NCBI GenBank assembly: GCA_026545225.1
Contig: CM048848.1
Location: 26,018,806-26,082,805, forward strand
Source of the DNA: Cornus controversa
Lineage: Eukaryota > Streptophyta > Magnoliopsida > Cornales > Cornaceae
Direction of reading: 5' to 3'
Length of the DNA: 64,000 bases
Shown here: positions 36,063 to 46,415 of the stretch, one piece after another
Numbering within the stretch: the stretch's first letter is position 1
How the letters are laid out: every line of letters starts with the position of its first letter
Program-made: the position numbers and the translations under genes
The notes under the pieces: generated by a model
Seen by the model: the letters and a program-made list of their open reading frames with translations, nothing else
What the model was told of the DNA's origin: nothing
Database searches by the model: none

Positions 36063-37042
36063 GTATATATCTATGTATATGCATTGAGGTGAAAAACATC
36101 ACGCATGATTTGAAAAACGTGATTGTTTATGGGTAAAAATCATGTATACATATCATGTAGACATGTAGCGATTTAATGTGCGTTTATGAATGACTATGGA
36201 TCTTGTTGAGTAGGTGATGTGGTATTTGATTTACATTGTTCATGTAAATGCTTCTGTTCGTATACGTTTTCTATACATAATGACGTTGGATGGTTATTGT
36301 TTTGAACAAGTTGTAAATGATTTTCACAAGTCATGTATAGTTGATTTAAATGTTCATGAATGCTAGGAGAGGCATGACTTTAAATATTGTGATATATTTA
36401 AGTGCATGTATATTTTTTGAGAATATGTGAGGATCGACCTGCTGCTGCGATGATAGTATGGTTCTACATACCTTGTTGGGCCTTTGAGCTCACCCCCTCC
36501 CAGGTTTTGCAAGTATTGCCGATTAAGGAGTCAGTTGGGGAAACTGATAGCACCAGTGGCAGAGGTAGTAGTTAGATTCCTTAGAATCTAATTTATGTTC
36601 AGGATAGTAGATGAATGTATTACATTTGGATTAAATGTAAGAGGCGATTATGTAGATTCAGTTCCTTCTGTCGTATTCTATTCATGTGATGTATGTATAT
36701 AATACGGACATTCAAGGACTGAGACATGTATTATTTTGATTATTTTATGCATGTAGATATAAATGCTGGGGGGACACGTGCCCAGAAGTGTCCATTTGAA
36801 TTGTAAAGCAGGTGTAACATGCCTGGAGCTGATTATTCAGAATGGGTCATGCCCGATTTTCGTGAAAATCATTTGTAAGGGCCATTAATGATCTAATGCC
36901 ACTTGAAGGGTGTGCATATAGAATGCTTCCGCAATAGAATAGATTATAATGAGATTAAGGTGAGGTTGGGTAAACGGGCTCGCGACTCGGGGTTCGGGTC
37001 GGTCCGGGGGAGTCCCGGCGGTCCGGATTCTGGGGCGTGACA
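33316..37042 (+). repeat. Array G, LTR4 (terminal 3' LTR)
   Basis: 3,727 bp, ending GGGGCGTGACA and directly followed by the aaagc duplication. Private changes include gtaggtgatgtgg (about 36211), ctaggagaggc (about 36363), agcaccagtgg (about 36550) and ttattttgat (about 36731). It shares several ancestral states with LTR1 that LTR2 and LTR3 lack. Confidence 0.92.
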
Positions 37043-37047
37043 AAAGC
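37043..37047. repeat. Right target-site duplication of array G (aaagc)
   Basis: Second copy of the five bases at 3995-3999, directly after the last LTR base; Athila gag resumes beyond it. Confidence 0.93.
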
Positions 37048-37889
37048 TTTGAAGAAAGAGTGATAAGCAATCTTGAGGCTAATACTCGCTTATTGCAAAC
37101 CCACTCTCAATCAATCTTTAAGCTTGAAGCTAATGCTCAATCTATGGCTAGGTTAGAAGCTCAAATCGGGCAACTAGCTAATGCCTTGAATAGAAGAGAG
37201 GAAGGTAAGTTGCCAAGTCAACCGGTGGCAAATCCTAAGTGTGTTCATGTGATTGAGGATCCATCATCTTCATCTTGTAATGCTCCTCCGGAGCAAGTTC
37301 AATCAATCACCACCTTAAGGAGTGGTAAAATCATAAATTCCAAAGTTAGGGAGGAAAAAAAGGAATCCAATGAGCAATCCAAAAATCCAAAATAATCCCA
37401 ATCAAATCCAAATGTGTTTCCTTCAAATCCAAATGTGAACAAAGTCCCACAAAATCCAAAAGGAAAGGCAAGTGAAGTTGCGTCACTATCTATTCCAAAT
37501 CTTGACACTTCTTTTGAACCTCGAGTTCTTTTTCCTCAAAGATTGAAGGAACCTTCTCATTTCGGTAAGCAAGGAGAGAAAATTCAGGACATGATGAAGA
37601 TCTTCAAACAAGTAAAGATCAATCTCCCTCTCCTTGATGCAATCCAACAAATTCCCTCTTATGCTAAATTCATGAAGGACATGTGCACTCAAAAGCGCAA
37701 ATCTAGGAATAATGTTCCTAAGAAAGTCCTCCTAACTGAGCAAGTAAGCTCCATTTTCCAACACCAAGCCCCTACTAAATTCAAAGATCCGGGTGCACCA
37801 ACCATTTCATGCACCATTAGAAATCAAGCTTTTGAAAAGGCACTTCTTGATTTAGGGGCTAGTGTCAATTTGCTTCCATTTTCAGTTTA
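37048..37889 (+). pseudogene. gag-pol: Athila A gag-protease, middle part (broken)
   Basis: Continues the frame left at 3999. It has a coiled linker (LEANTRLLQTHSQ, LEAQIGQLANALNRREEG) paralleling [18 protein letters not shown] of element B. The segment before the protease follows ([17 protein letters not shown]), then protease start [13 protein letters not shown] (about 37843-37881). One in-frame stop (TAA) lies at 37393-37395. The frame is broken at 37894 by Tekay C and resumes at 47875 inside the protease. Confidence 0.88.
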
Positions 37890-37894
37890 CCAAC
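37890..37894. repeat. Left target-site duplication of Tekay C (ccaac)
   Basis: ccaac directly precedes TGTCACGCC; the same bases follow the other LTR terminus (CATCACA) at 47870-47874. Excision of C and one copy restores the Athila protease frame. Confidence 0.92.
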
Positions 37895-39644
37895 TGTCAC
37901 GCCTCGGAATCCGGACCCCGAGACTCCCCCGGACCGACTCGAATCCCGCGTGTGAACCTATCCATTAATTCCTAATAGACCATCTTAACCTTTCATTACC
38001 ACGGAAGCCTAGTCACCCACTTGTAATTACCTATGCACAAGTCAACATCACCTAACCTCAATGGCCTCAACCAAACAACCCTTCGAATGTTTCCAACCCA
38101 CAAATATGAACATATAACTCCTTGTGAGTTTATAATCAATGTCTGAAAATGAAACCATTGAAAAGAGGGTTTAAAAATACACAAATTTAAAAAAAGAATC
38201 ATCAAAATCCGATTTGAAACAAAGGAGATATGCCCCTTTGAAGTTGGACAAAACACTGTTTGAATAGTGCATGATGTAAAAGGGGATCAATCGCCCAAGG
38301 TCAACCGAGGCCAGATTTTCGCCTTTTACAGGGGCGATCGATCGCCGTAAAAGAGGGCGATCGATCGCCGTAAATCCCTGGCAAATTTTTGCAACCCTAA
38401 TTTAACTGCAACTTCACCCAAACTTCAAATTTGAATATCTCACAATCTATAAGTCCGTTTGACCTAAAATTTGGCATGGATCATCCTCAACATGTCTAGC
38501 ATCCAACCCAATTAGAATCATCTAAAAATACCAAGCAAAACCCAAGTTATATCCAAATCAATGACTATGGGTCGGAAATTAAACCCTTGCACTAAAACAA
38601 GCATATCTTCCTCATTTTATATCCAAACAAGGTCCATGACCTATAAAATTGAAGCTAATACAATCATCCTTCAATACATATAAATTTCATCCATGCCATA
38701 ACTCAAAATGGACACTTTTGGGCACGTGTCCCCCCAATGGCTACTCTAATGCCTTAATGGTCATCAAGTATATTCACACAACATGTATTTCGCATTTGAA
38801 ATGTAATTCCATCAATTTTTTCTTCCCATTTTCATTCAACAATAAATGCATACATTCATTCCATACTCCACTAACTTATAAATATCCATACAAGAAGTCA
38901 GAACTCAAGAGGAAAATAGTTCTATAGTGCCATACTTTTCCAACACATACACTTTTCTGAAGAAGCACATATCATTCATATGATTTTCCAAGTTTATAGT
39001 CATTAGAAGAATTCATACATAAGGTTCAAAATGCAACGAATTGTACCATGACTATAACTAGATCATTACCGTGCCACAAGCCGGCACAGATAGCCAAATG
39101 TACAAATATCCAAAATGTAGCAAAATATAACTAAAATTCCACTTGGACACTCAAGTCCCATCCGTCATCGGCGCCTTATCTGTAAAACATAAAGAGAGAA
39201 GGAGAGAAGAGAACTCGTAGAGAGAGAGAGTGGTAGAGCCGGCCAAGAGAGAGAGAGAGGAGTGAAAAATTTGATTTTCCCCTCTTTTTTCCATGTATAT
39301 ATCATATATGTATAATATATTTGGCCCTTTGCAACTAAACCCTCCACCTCTCCTTATTTGCTCCTTGTTATGGGTCATTTGCACTTATTCGAAAATTAGC
39401 CTTTCCTCTTTTTCTAAAACTTTATTTAAGTCCTTAAACTTACATCCATACCCCCACTACACTTTCTAGAGTCCGTAGTTATTTTCCCCGGGTCACCAGA
39501 ACCCATTCGGTCTCGTACCCAAATCAAAACATAAAGAGACATAAAGAGATCATTTAAGTCCACTAAGCATGTTATCAAATAATTAATCATGCTTAAAAGT
39601 TACCAACCCGTAATTATAATTAAAAAAAAATTTGGGTCATCACA
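37895..39644 (-). repeat. Tekay C 3' LTR, internally deleted
   Basis: 1,750 bp against 3,323 bp for the 5' LTR. The missing ~1.6 kb correspond to about 45813-47427 of the other copy. The break lies between ggcgccttatct and agagagaaggagag (about 39180-39190). This copy has two gggcgatcgatcgccgt units (38331-38370) where the 5' LTR has one. Many point differences show that C is considerably older than B. Confidence 0.88.
38283..38370. repeat. CGATCGATCG cluster in the Tekay C 3' LTR
   Basis: Exact CGATCGATCG at 38335-38344 and 38358-38367, preceded by a mutated atcaatcgcccaaggtcaaccgag. The paralogous site in the 5' LTR (44934-45003) has gatcgatcgccc and one cgattgatcg. Unit number differs between two LTRs that were identical at insertion, so the cluster gains or loses units quickly. 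Confidence 0.85.
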
Positions 39645-39658
39645 ACCTCCCCACCTTC
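39645..39658 (-). other. Polypurine tract of Tekay C
   Basis: Minus strand gaaggtggggaggt abuts the 3' LTR. Upstream of it, taatttcgaggacgaaattc is the same context as in array G, with one difference in that word. Confidence 0.85.
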
Positions 39659-39683
39659 AAGGAATTTCGTCCTCGAAATTAGA

Positions 39684-41205
39684 CACATACCTCAAGTAGT
39701 AAATAGCTCGGGGTACTTTGAGCGCACTTCTTGTTCTCACTCCCACGTAGCCTCCTCAACTCCATGATGCTTCCAAAGGACTTTAACCAATGGGATGGTC
39801 TTGTCCCGAAGTACTTGCTCCCTAGCATGCAAAACTTGTACCGGTCTTTCTTCATAAGACACGTCCTCCTCCACAGCAAGATCTGCCCAATCTAATACGT
39901 GTGAAGGGTTCGGTTCATACTTTCTCAACACTGAAACGTGGAAAGTATTGTGTACGCTTGACAGCTGCGGAGGCAATGCCGAGCGGTATGCAACCTCACC
40001 CACACGATCCAATATGTCGAATGGACCGATAAACCGTGGGGCTAGCTTCCCGCTACGCCCAAACCTCATCAAACCCCGCCGTGGCGAGACCTTCAAAAAG
40101 ACATGGTCCCCCACCTCAAATGCTAAAGGCCTTCGCCTTCTGTCGGCATAGCTTTTCTGAAGACTCTGAGCCGTAAGTAAACGCTATCGTATGATCTTTA
40201 TCTTTTCTGTAGTCTCTCGGACTATATCTGGCCCCAAACCCACTGCCTCCTCGACATCTGTCCAACAAACCGGTGACCTACAAGGTCTCTCATACAAAGC
40301 CTCAAATGGAGCCATCTCAATACTAGCTTGGTAGCTATTGTTGTATGCAAACTCCACTAATGGAAAGTGATCCTCCCAACTGCCTCGAAAATCAAGTGCA
40401 CATGCTCTAAGCATATCCTCCAAGATCTGAATAGTACGCTCTGACTGACCATCTGTCCGAGGATGCAAAGCCGTACTAAAATGGAGGTCTGTATCAAGTG
40501 TAGCCTGAAAACTCTGCCAAAACTGCGACGTGAGTCTTGGATCTCTGTTGGATACAATGGAAATTGGCACTCCATGCAGTCTCAAAATCTGATCAATATA
40601 CAGCCGACTAAGAGTGTCCACGTCATCTGTCACTCGAATCGAAAGGATGTGAGCCACCTTGTCAATCTATCCACAATGACCCAAACTACGTCATGACTCT
40701 TCCTCGTCCTAGGTAACCCCGTCACAAAGTCCATAGTGACATGTTCCCACTTCCACATAGCCACTGGTAACGGCTGTAACAACCCCGCCGATCTCTAATG
40801 CTCGGCCTTCACTTGTTGACAAGTGAGGCACCTCGCCACAAATCGTACGACGTCCTTTTTCATGCCCTTCCACCAATATTGTCTACGGAGGTTGTGGTAC
40901 ATCTTGGTACCACCGGGATGTACTGTAATTCTGGAGCTATGAAACTCCCTCAGAATCTCATCCCAACAAGCCAATGGAACAACCATTCTACCTCTGAACC
41001 TCAGACCTCCGTCTGAATGGATAACCCAATCCTCCACTGTTTCCCTGTTCGTAATCCGAGTGCGAACGGTCTCTAACTCGGTGTCATGCCTCTGCTCCTC
41101 AACCACCCTACTCACTAGAGTCGGTTGTGCTATGAGTGTGAACAAAGTGGCCTGTCCATCACTCTCACTAAAGTACAATCCCATTTCTGAGATGTCTTCC
41201 ATCAT
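39684..41205 (-). pseudogene. pol: Tekay C integrase and chromodomain (broken)
   Basis: The N-terminal zinc region lies at about 40795-41000 (HPGGTKMYHN, then CLTCQQVK). A stop at 40795 and a frameshift near 40640-40690 follow. The catalytic core continues with [30 protein letters not shown] and VEFAYNNSYQ, then a stop at about 40184. The C-terminal region (GDHVFLKVSPRRG, 40114 downwards) ends in a chromodomain of the type found in Tekay elements (YEERPVQVL ... VKVLWKHHGVEEATWE) with a stop just before its last segment, which still reads SKYPELF out to about 39700. In the family the chromodomain helps target integration to heterochromatin. This copy cannot make an intact enzyme. Confidence 0.87.
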
Positions 41206-41214
41206 CTTCCACTC

Positions 41215-42852
41215 TCAGATGGCAATACTAGCTAGAGTGCCATGTGACTTCCAGCTCAATGCATCAGCAACCACATTAGCCTTTCCCGGGTGATACTGAA
41301 GATCAAAGTTATAGTCTTGCATGTATTCGACCCATCTCCTCTGCCTCATATTTAAGTCCTTTTGTGTAAAAAGGTACTTCAAGCTCTTATGATCAGAGAA
41401 AACCTCAAACTTCTCTCCATAGAGATAATGCCTCCATGTTTTTAAAGCAAAAATTACCGCTGCCAACTCCAAGTCATGAGTCGGGTAGTTCTGCTCGTGG
41501 ATTTTCAACTGTCGAGAATGATATGCAACAACCTTCTCGGTCTGCATCGACACACATCCCAAACCGTCCCTTGAAGCATCGCAGTAGATGGCATAACCCA
41601 AACCGCGCTCGAGAATAATCAATATCGGATCACTAGTCAATCTACGCTTCAACTCCATAAAGGAATACTCGCAAGCCTCATTCCACTTAAACTTAACTCC
41701 TTTACGAGTAAGTTTGGTCATCAGCGCCGCTAATTTCAAAAAGTCTTCCACAAAATACCAATAATATCCGGCCAACCCCAAGAAACTACATATTTCAAAA
41801 ATGTTCTTAGGCATTTCCCAATTCATTACTGCTTCAATCTTAGAAGGGTCTACTGATACTCCTCCTTTTGACACCATGTGTCCTAGGAATTTCACCTCCG
41901 TTAGCCAAAATTCACATTTTTCAAATTCGGCATACAAATGGTGTTCTCTCAAAATCTGCAACGTTGTCTTCAGGTGGATCTCATGCTCCTCCACGGAAGA
42001 GGAATACACAAGAATGTCATCCACGAAGACCACCACAAACCTATCCAAGTACACCCTGAATATCTGATTCATCAAATCCATGAACGCTGCAGGTGCATTC
42101 GTCAATCCAAATGGCATCACTAGAAACTCATAGTGGCCATATCTAGTTCGAAAGGCTGTCTTCAGAATCTCCTCTTCCCTTACCCTCAACTGGTAATACC
42201 CCGACCTCAAATTGATCTTCGAAAAATAAGTCGAACCTTTAAGTTGATCAAACAAGTCATCTATCATTGGCAAAGGATACCTGTTCTTAATCGTTGCTTG
42301 GTTTAACTTACGGTAGTCTATGCATAACTGTAAAGATCCGTCCTTCTTTTTTGCAAATAGGACTGGAGCTCCCCAAGGTGATGTACTAGGTCGTACAAAT
42401 CCCTTATCCAACAATTCTTGCAACTGATCTTTCAACTCCCTCAACTCTGTCGGTGCCATCCGGTACGGTGCCATAGAGATAGGCGCAGTACCAGGAGCAA
42501 GATCAATGCTAAACACCACGTCTCTCATCGGAGGTAACTCTGTCAAGTCCCTTGGAAACACATCCACAAACTCTCTAACCACCAGTGGAAATCCTCCACT
42601 AGTCATAATTTCATCCTCCTCGGCTAATAAGCTAGCTAGGAAATATCCAACCCCGTCCCTCACACCGGAACCAAGCAGAGATGGAACGTAGAAATCATCC
42701 TGCTCTCCTACAAAATAGAAGCGATCACCCTCGGGTGTGCACACTGTTACTCTCCTACGGAGACAATCAATCATGGCTCTAAATGTAGATAACCAGTCCA
42801 TACCTAGAATGACATCAAAAGTGGTCATGTCTAGCAACACAAAGTCGAACAC
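41215..42852 (-). pseudogene. pol: Tekay C reverse transcriptase-RNase H, catalytically impaired
   Basis: Open for 545 codons and in frame with the protease part to its right (one stop, TGA, between them). It starts with the protease tail ([11 protein letters not shown]), then [23 protein letters not shown] and catalytic [10 protein letters not shown] (Asp278/Asp279). In the first catalytic motif, [10 protein letters not shown], the family's invariant Asp (I-D-L-x-S-G-Y) is Asn at residue 214, which should abolish polymerisation. RNase H is recognisable by CDAS (425), [10 protein letters not shown] (around 462), FSDHKSL (487) and VADALS (530). The length and lack of stops suggest the frame was open until fairly recently. 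Confidence 0.9.
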
Positions 42853-42855
42853 TAG

Positions 42856-43113
42856 TCAACGCCCAACAACCTCGATTTCGTAAGACCGACATACTCTATC
42901 CAGGGTAACCCTACCCCCAACCGGTGTATCAATGGACAATGGTGACTCCAGAGATGACACCCTCAACCCCAAGGCACAAGTAAATGCAACAAATATGAAT
43001 GAATGTGATGCACCTGAGTCTATCAACACCCTAGCCCATAAGCTAGAAACCAAGAAAATACCTCTGACCACTGACGGTCCCGGTATGTCCTCTATAGGAG
43101 CAAGCGCGAACAC
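42856..43113 (-). pseudogene. pol: Tekay C aspartic protease
   Basis: 85 codons with active site VLIDSGASHSF and the preceding IPGPSVVRGIF segment typical of the gag-protease linker in chromoviruses. It ends at a TGA that would normally be a sense codon, since RT continues in the same frame at 42852. Its upstream connection to gag is also broken. Confidence 0.85.
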
Positions 43114-43140
43114 ACAGCCCCGTGACTACTGACTAGTCCC

Positions 43141-44284
43141 CTATAACCCTGACTGCTGACTCGAAACAGGTGAGGGACCCCTTGCTACCCGCGATCCCTG
43201 AACTGACTGTGCTGGCTGGGGCGATGGTAATGCCCTAAAGCCAGACTGAACTGTAGTCGTCTGTCCAGCTCTCTGTTGAGTCCCTGTACTACTCGATGCC
43301 CCCAATCTATGTGGGCAACTGGGTTTCATATGTCCAGGTTGCTTACAATACTAGCATACCTTCTCCCTGACTGTCCCTGTAGGCATGGGTGCCACTGCAT
43401 GTCCCTGTGGGCACTCCATGGCAATTATAGCACTCCGCAGAAGATCGTAAAGATCTGGTAGGCAAGGCCAATGAAGGTACCGGGCGAGCTTGCTGCTGCC
43501 CCTGAAAACTGGACCTACCTTCCCTGTTCCTCTTCCTCCCCTGTCCACTCGAAGCGGTACCCGTACCCTTCACTTGTTGTTTAGACTCCCATATCCTTTG
43601 GGTGTCTTTGTCATCTTCCTTAGCCACTAAGGCTCTATCAACCACGTCATTGTAGGTCCTCAAGCCCAAGATGGACACCCTCTTCCTGATTGAGGTTTTC
43701 AATCCCTTCACAAACTTTTTCACCTTTAGCTCTTCATTAGCTACCATCTCTGGGGCAAAACGAGCCACTGAGGTATATTTGGTCTCGTACCCCCATCACG
43801 TCTAAGTCCCCTTCGACTAAGTCTATGAACTCTTGCCTCATCCGATCTCTCACTGAAGTCGGAAAGATTTGTCAAAGAATAAACCCTTGAAGTTTTTCCA
43901 GTCCATAATCTCAGTGTTGTGGACATTCCCGATGAATTGCCACCATCGATCCACTTCCCCTTGCAATTGAAGTGCCGTTGTTCCCACTTTCAAGTCATCA
44001 TCGATTGCAAGAGCAACCATGAGCTTATGTGTCTGATCTATCCAACCCTCCGCCACTAGTGGGTCACGTGCACCATCAAAAGTAGGCGACTTAAATTTCA
44101 CATATTCTTTCATTGCAACCATTTGGCGGCTCAAGGCAACCCTAGGCAATGCCTAAACCTCCTCTTCTCTAGCTTCCCTAGCCATCCGCCTCTTAGTGTC
44201 CGCCATATCACGCATAAACTACGTTCCATCATTTGGCTCCTGAGGAGCATCAGTGCCTATGTCTCGCGCTCTCCTTGGAGGCAT
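43141..44284 (-). pseudogene. gag: Tekay C gag (broken)
   Basis: Starts MPPRRARD at 44284 on the minus strand, with in-frame stops about 22 and 44 codons in. The retrotransposon gag region follows (FKSPTFDGARDPLVAEGWI; LQGEVDRWWQ). A frameshift near 43850 leads into FVKGLKTSIRKRV, and a mutated zinc knuckle region (CYNC; later YCKQPGHMKPSCP) runs to about 43300. The stop- and frameshift-bearing gag shows that C is non-functional. First domain after the PBS, as expected for the family. Confidence 0.83.
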
Positions 44285-44532
44285 TTTGCTATATGCACCA
44301 CAAGAAAAAAAATTTAGAATTCAGGAATGCACTCTTCTTACATCATTTCCATTATGCCTACACATGCCAAGTCAATTCAATCCATAAAAGCATGCCAACA
44401 AAAGCGTAAGCATAATTCAAGTTCCACATAAGCAATTTCCAGTTAAGGTCTAAACATTCATGTGAATCAAACCTTCTCAATTCACACGTGATATAACCAT
44501 CACCCATCGTCCCTAGGTATTCTAACCTAGAG

Positions 44533-44543
44533 CTCTGATATCA
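44533..44543 (-). other. Primer binding site of Tekay C (tRNA-iMet type, one change)
   Basis: On the minus strand, tgatatcagagc follows the 5' LTR end after 3 bp; the standard site is tggtatcagagc. The leader that follows (tctaggttagaatacctagg) matches that of array G. Confidence 0.85.
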
Positions 44544-44933
44544 TTCTGTCACGCCCCAGAATCCGGACCCCGAGACTCCCCCGGACTGACTCGAATCCCG
44601 AGTGTGAACCTATCCATTAATTCCTAATGGACCATCTTAACCTTTCATTACCATCGAAGCCTATTCACCCACTTGTAATTACCTATGCACAAGTCAACAT
44701 CACCTAACCTCAATGGCCTTAACCAAACAACCCTTTGAATGCTTCCAACCCACAAATACGAACATATAACTCCTTGTGAGTTTATAATCAATGTCTAAAA
44801 ATGAAACCATTTAAAAGAGGATTTAAAAATACACAATTTCAAACAAAGAATCATCGAAATCCGATTTGAAACAAATGAGATATGCCCCTTTGAAGTTGGA
44901 CAAAACACTGTTTGAATAGTGCATGCTGTAAAA

Positions 44934-45003
44934 GGGGATCGATCGCCCAAGGTCGACCGAGGCCAGATTTTCACCTTTTACAAGGGCGATTGATCGCCGT
45001 AAA
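44934..45003. repeat. CGATnnATCG cluster in the Tekay C 5' LTR
   Basis: ggggatcgatcgccc at its left end, then the 20-mer atcgcccaaggtcgaccgag (44942-44961) shared exactly with element B, then cgattgatcg (44987-44996). It lies about 390-460 bp from the LTR end. Confidence 0.85.
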
Positions 45004-46179
45004 TCCTTGGCGAATTTTTGCAACCCTAATTTAACTACAACTTCACCCAAACTTCAAATTTGAATATCTCACAATCTATAAGTCCGTTTGACCTGAAATT
45101 TGGCATGGATCATACTCAACATGTCTAGCATCCAACCCAATTAGAATCATCTAAAAATACCAAGCAAAACCCAAGTTATATCCAAATCAATGACTATGGG
45201 TCAGAAATTAAACCCTTGTACTAAAACAAGCATATCTTCCTCATTTTATATCCAAACAAGGCCCATGACCTATCAAATTGAAGCTAATACAATTATCCTT
45301 CAATACATATAAATTTCATCCATGCCATAAACTCAAAATGGACACTTTTGGGCACGTGTGCCCCGAATGGCTACTCTAATGCCTTAATGGTCATCAAGTA
45401 TATTCACACAACATGTATTTCACATTTGAAATGTAATTCCATCAATTTTTCCTTATCATCTTCATTCAACAATACATGCATACATTCATTCCATACTCCA
45501 CTAACTCATAAATATCCATACAAGAAGTCAGAACTCAAGAGGAAAATAGTTCTATAGTGCCATACTTTTCCAACACATACACTTTTCTCAAGAAGCACAT
45601 ATCATTCGTATGATTTCCCAAGTTTATAGTCATTACAAGAATTCATACATAAGGTTCAAAATGCAACGAATTCTACCATGACTACAACTAGATCATTACC
45701 GTGCGACAAGCTGGCATAGATAGCCAAATGTACAAATATCCAAAATGTAGCAAAATATAACTAAAATTCCACTTGGACACTCAAGTCCCATCCGTCATCG
45801 GCGCCTTATCTAGAAAAAGTTTAGAATAAAGGGGTGAGCACCACTGCGGATCAGTAGAGATACTCCAACCCTCCTAAGTGTCGACTCGACACGACCTACA
45901 TGAATGCACGTCACCACATTTCATGTATCATTCAACATATGCCATGTTCATTCTCAAGCGATGCATATATAAATAAGAATGCATTAAACACGTGTATCAT
46001 GCTTCACAATTTAAAATGAAAGCAATAACATACCCTCATTCCTCTCTAGGACTCAACCCGGTACCCTAACATGGTTTTTGACCAACCATAAAACTTGGGA
46101 CACCTCTCACAACCGTCTCCTAACTTTGGCCAACTCCGCCAACGACATACTTTTGGGGCAATATTTTGCTTTACCCATT

Positions 46180-46415
46180 GGTGATTAGACCACATTAGCA
46201 CCGTCACCACATATTTGGTTACTCAGGGTGATTAGACCATATCAGCACCGTCACCGAGTGTTACGTGGCTCAAAGTGGTTAGTCCATGTCAGCACCGCCA
46301 CTGAGCATAATTGAATTTAAGGTGATTAGTCCATATCAGCACCGTCACCGAATCATTGAGTGGCTCAAGGTGATTAGTCCATGTCAGCATCATCACCAAG
46401 CATAATTGACCCAAT
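46180..46415. repeat. 47-bp minisatellite in the Tekay C 5' LTR
   Basis: Five imperfect copies beginning ggtgattag(a/t)cc (starts about 46180, 46227, 46274, 46321 and 46369), each with tcagcaccgtcacc. The related array in the LTR at 59671-62235 has a different unit body. Absent from the 3' LTR because of its deletion. Confidence 0.8.

Larger units (their letters stand above)
4000..37042 (+). mobile_element. Non-autonomous LARD-type array G: LTR-int-LTR-int-LTR-int(B)-LTR
   Basis: Four LTRs of 3.73-3.74 kb alternate with three 2,464-bp internal domains, and the whole is bounded by one 5-bp duplication. Repeat starts are at 4000, 10208, 16399 and 33316. The first two periods are 6,208 and 6,191 bp; the third is 6,189 bp after subtracting element B with its duplication. 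Each internal domain starts with a tRNA-iMet-type PBS and ends with a polypurine tract, but none encodes gag or pol. LTRs longer than the internal domain and no coding capacity fit a large retrotransposon derivative (LARD). Terminal and leader sequence matches Tekay element C, suggesting trans-mobilisation by that lineage. The multimer most simply arose by unequal LTR-LTR exchange after one insertion. Confidence 0.92.

Noticed and set aside
4000..37042. Triplicated unit as an assembly artefact
   Set aside because: Units differ by substitutions and microsatellite lengths, the LTRs have distinct private variants, and one unit carries a separate insertion. A collapsed or false duplication is not fully excluded without reads.
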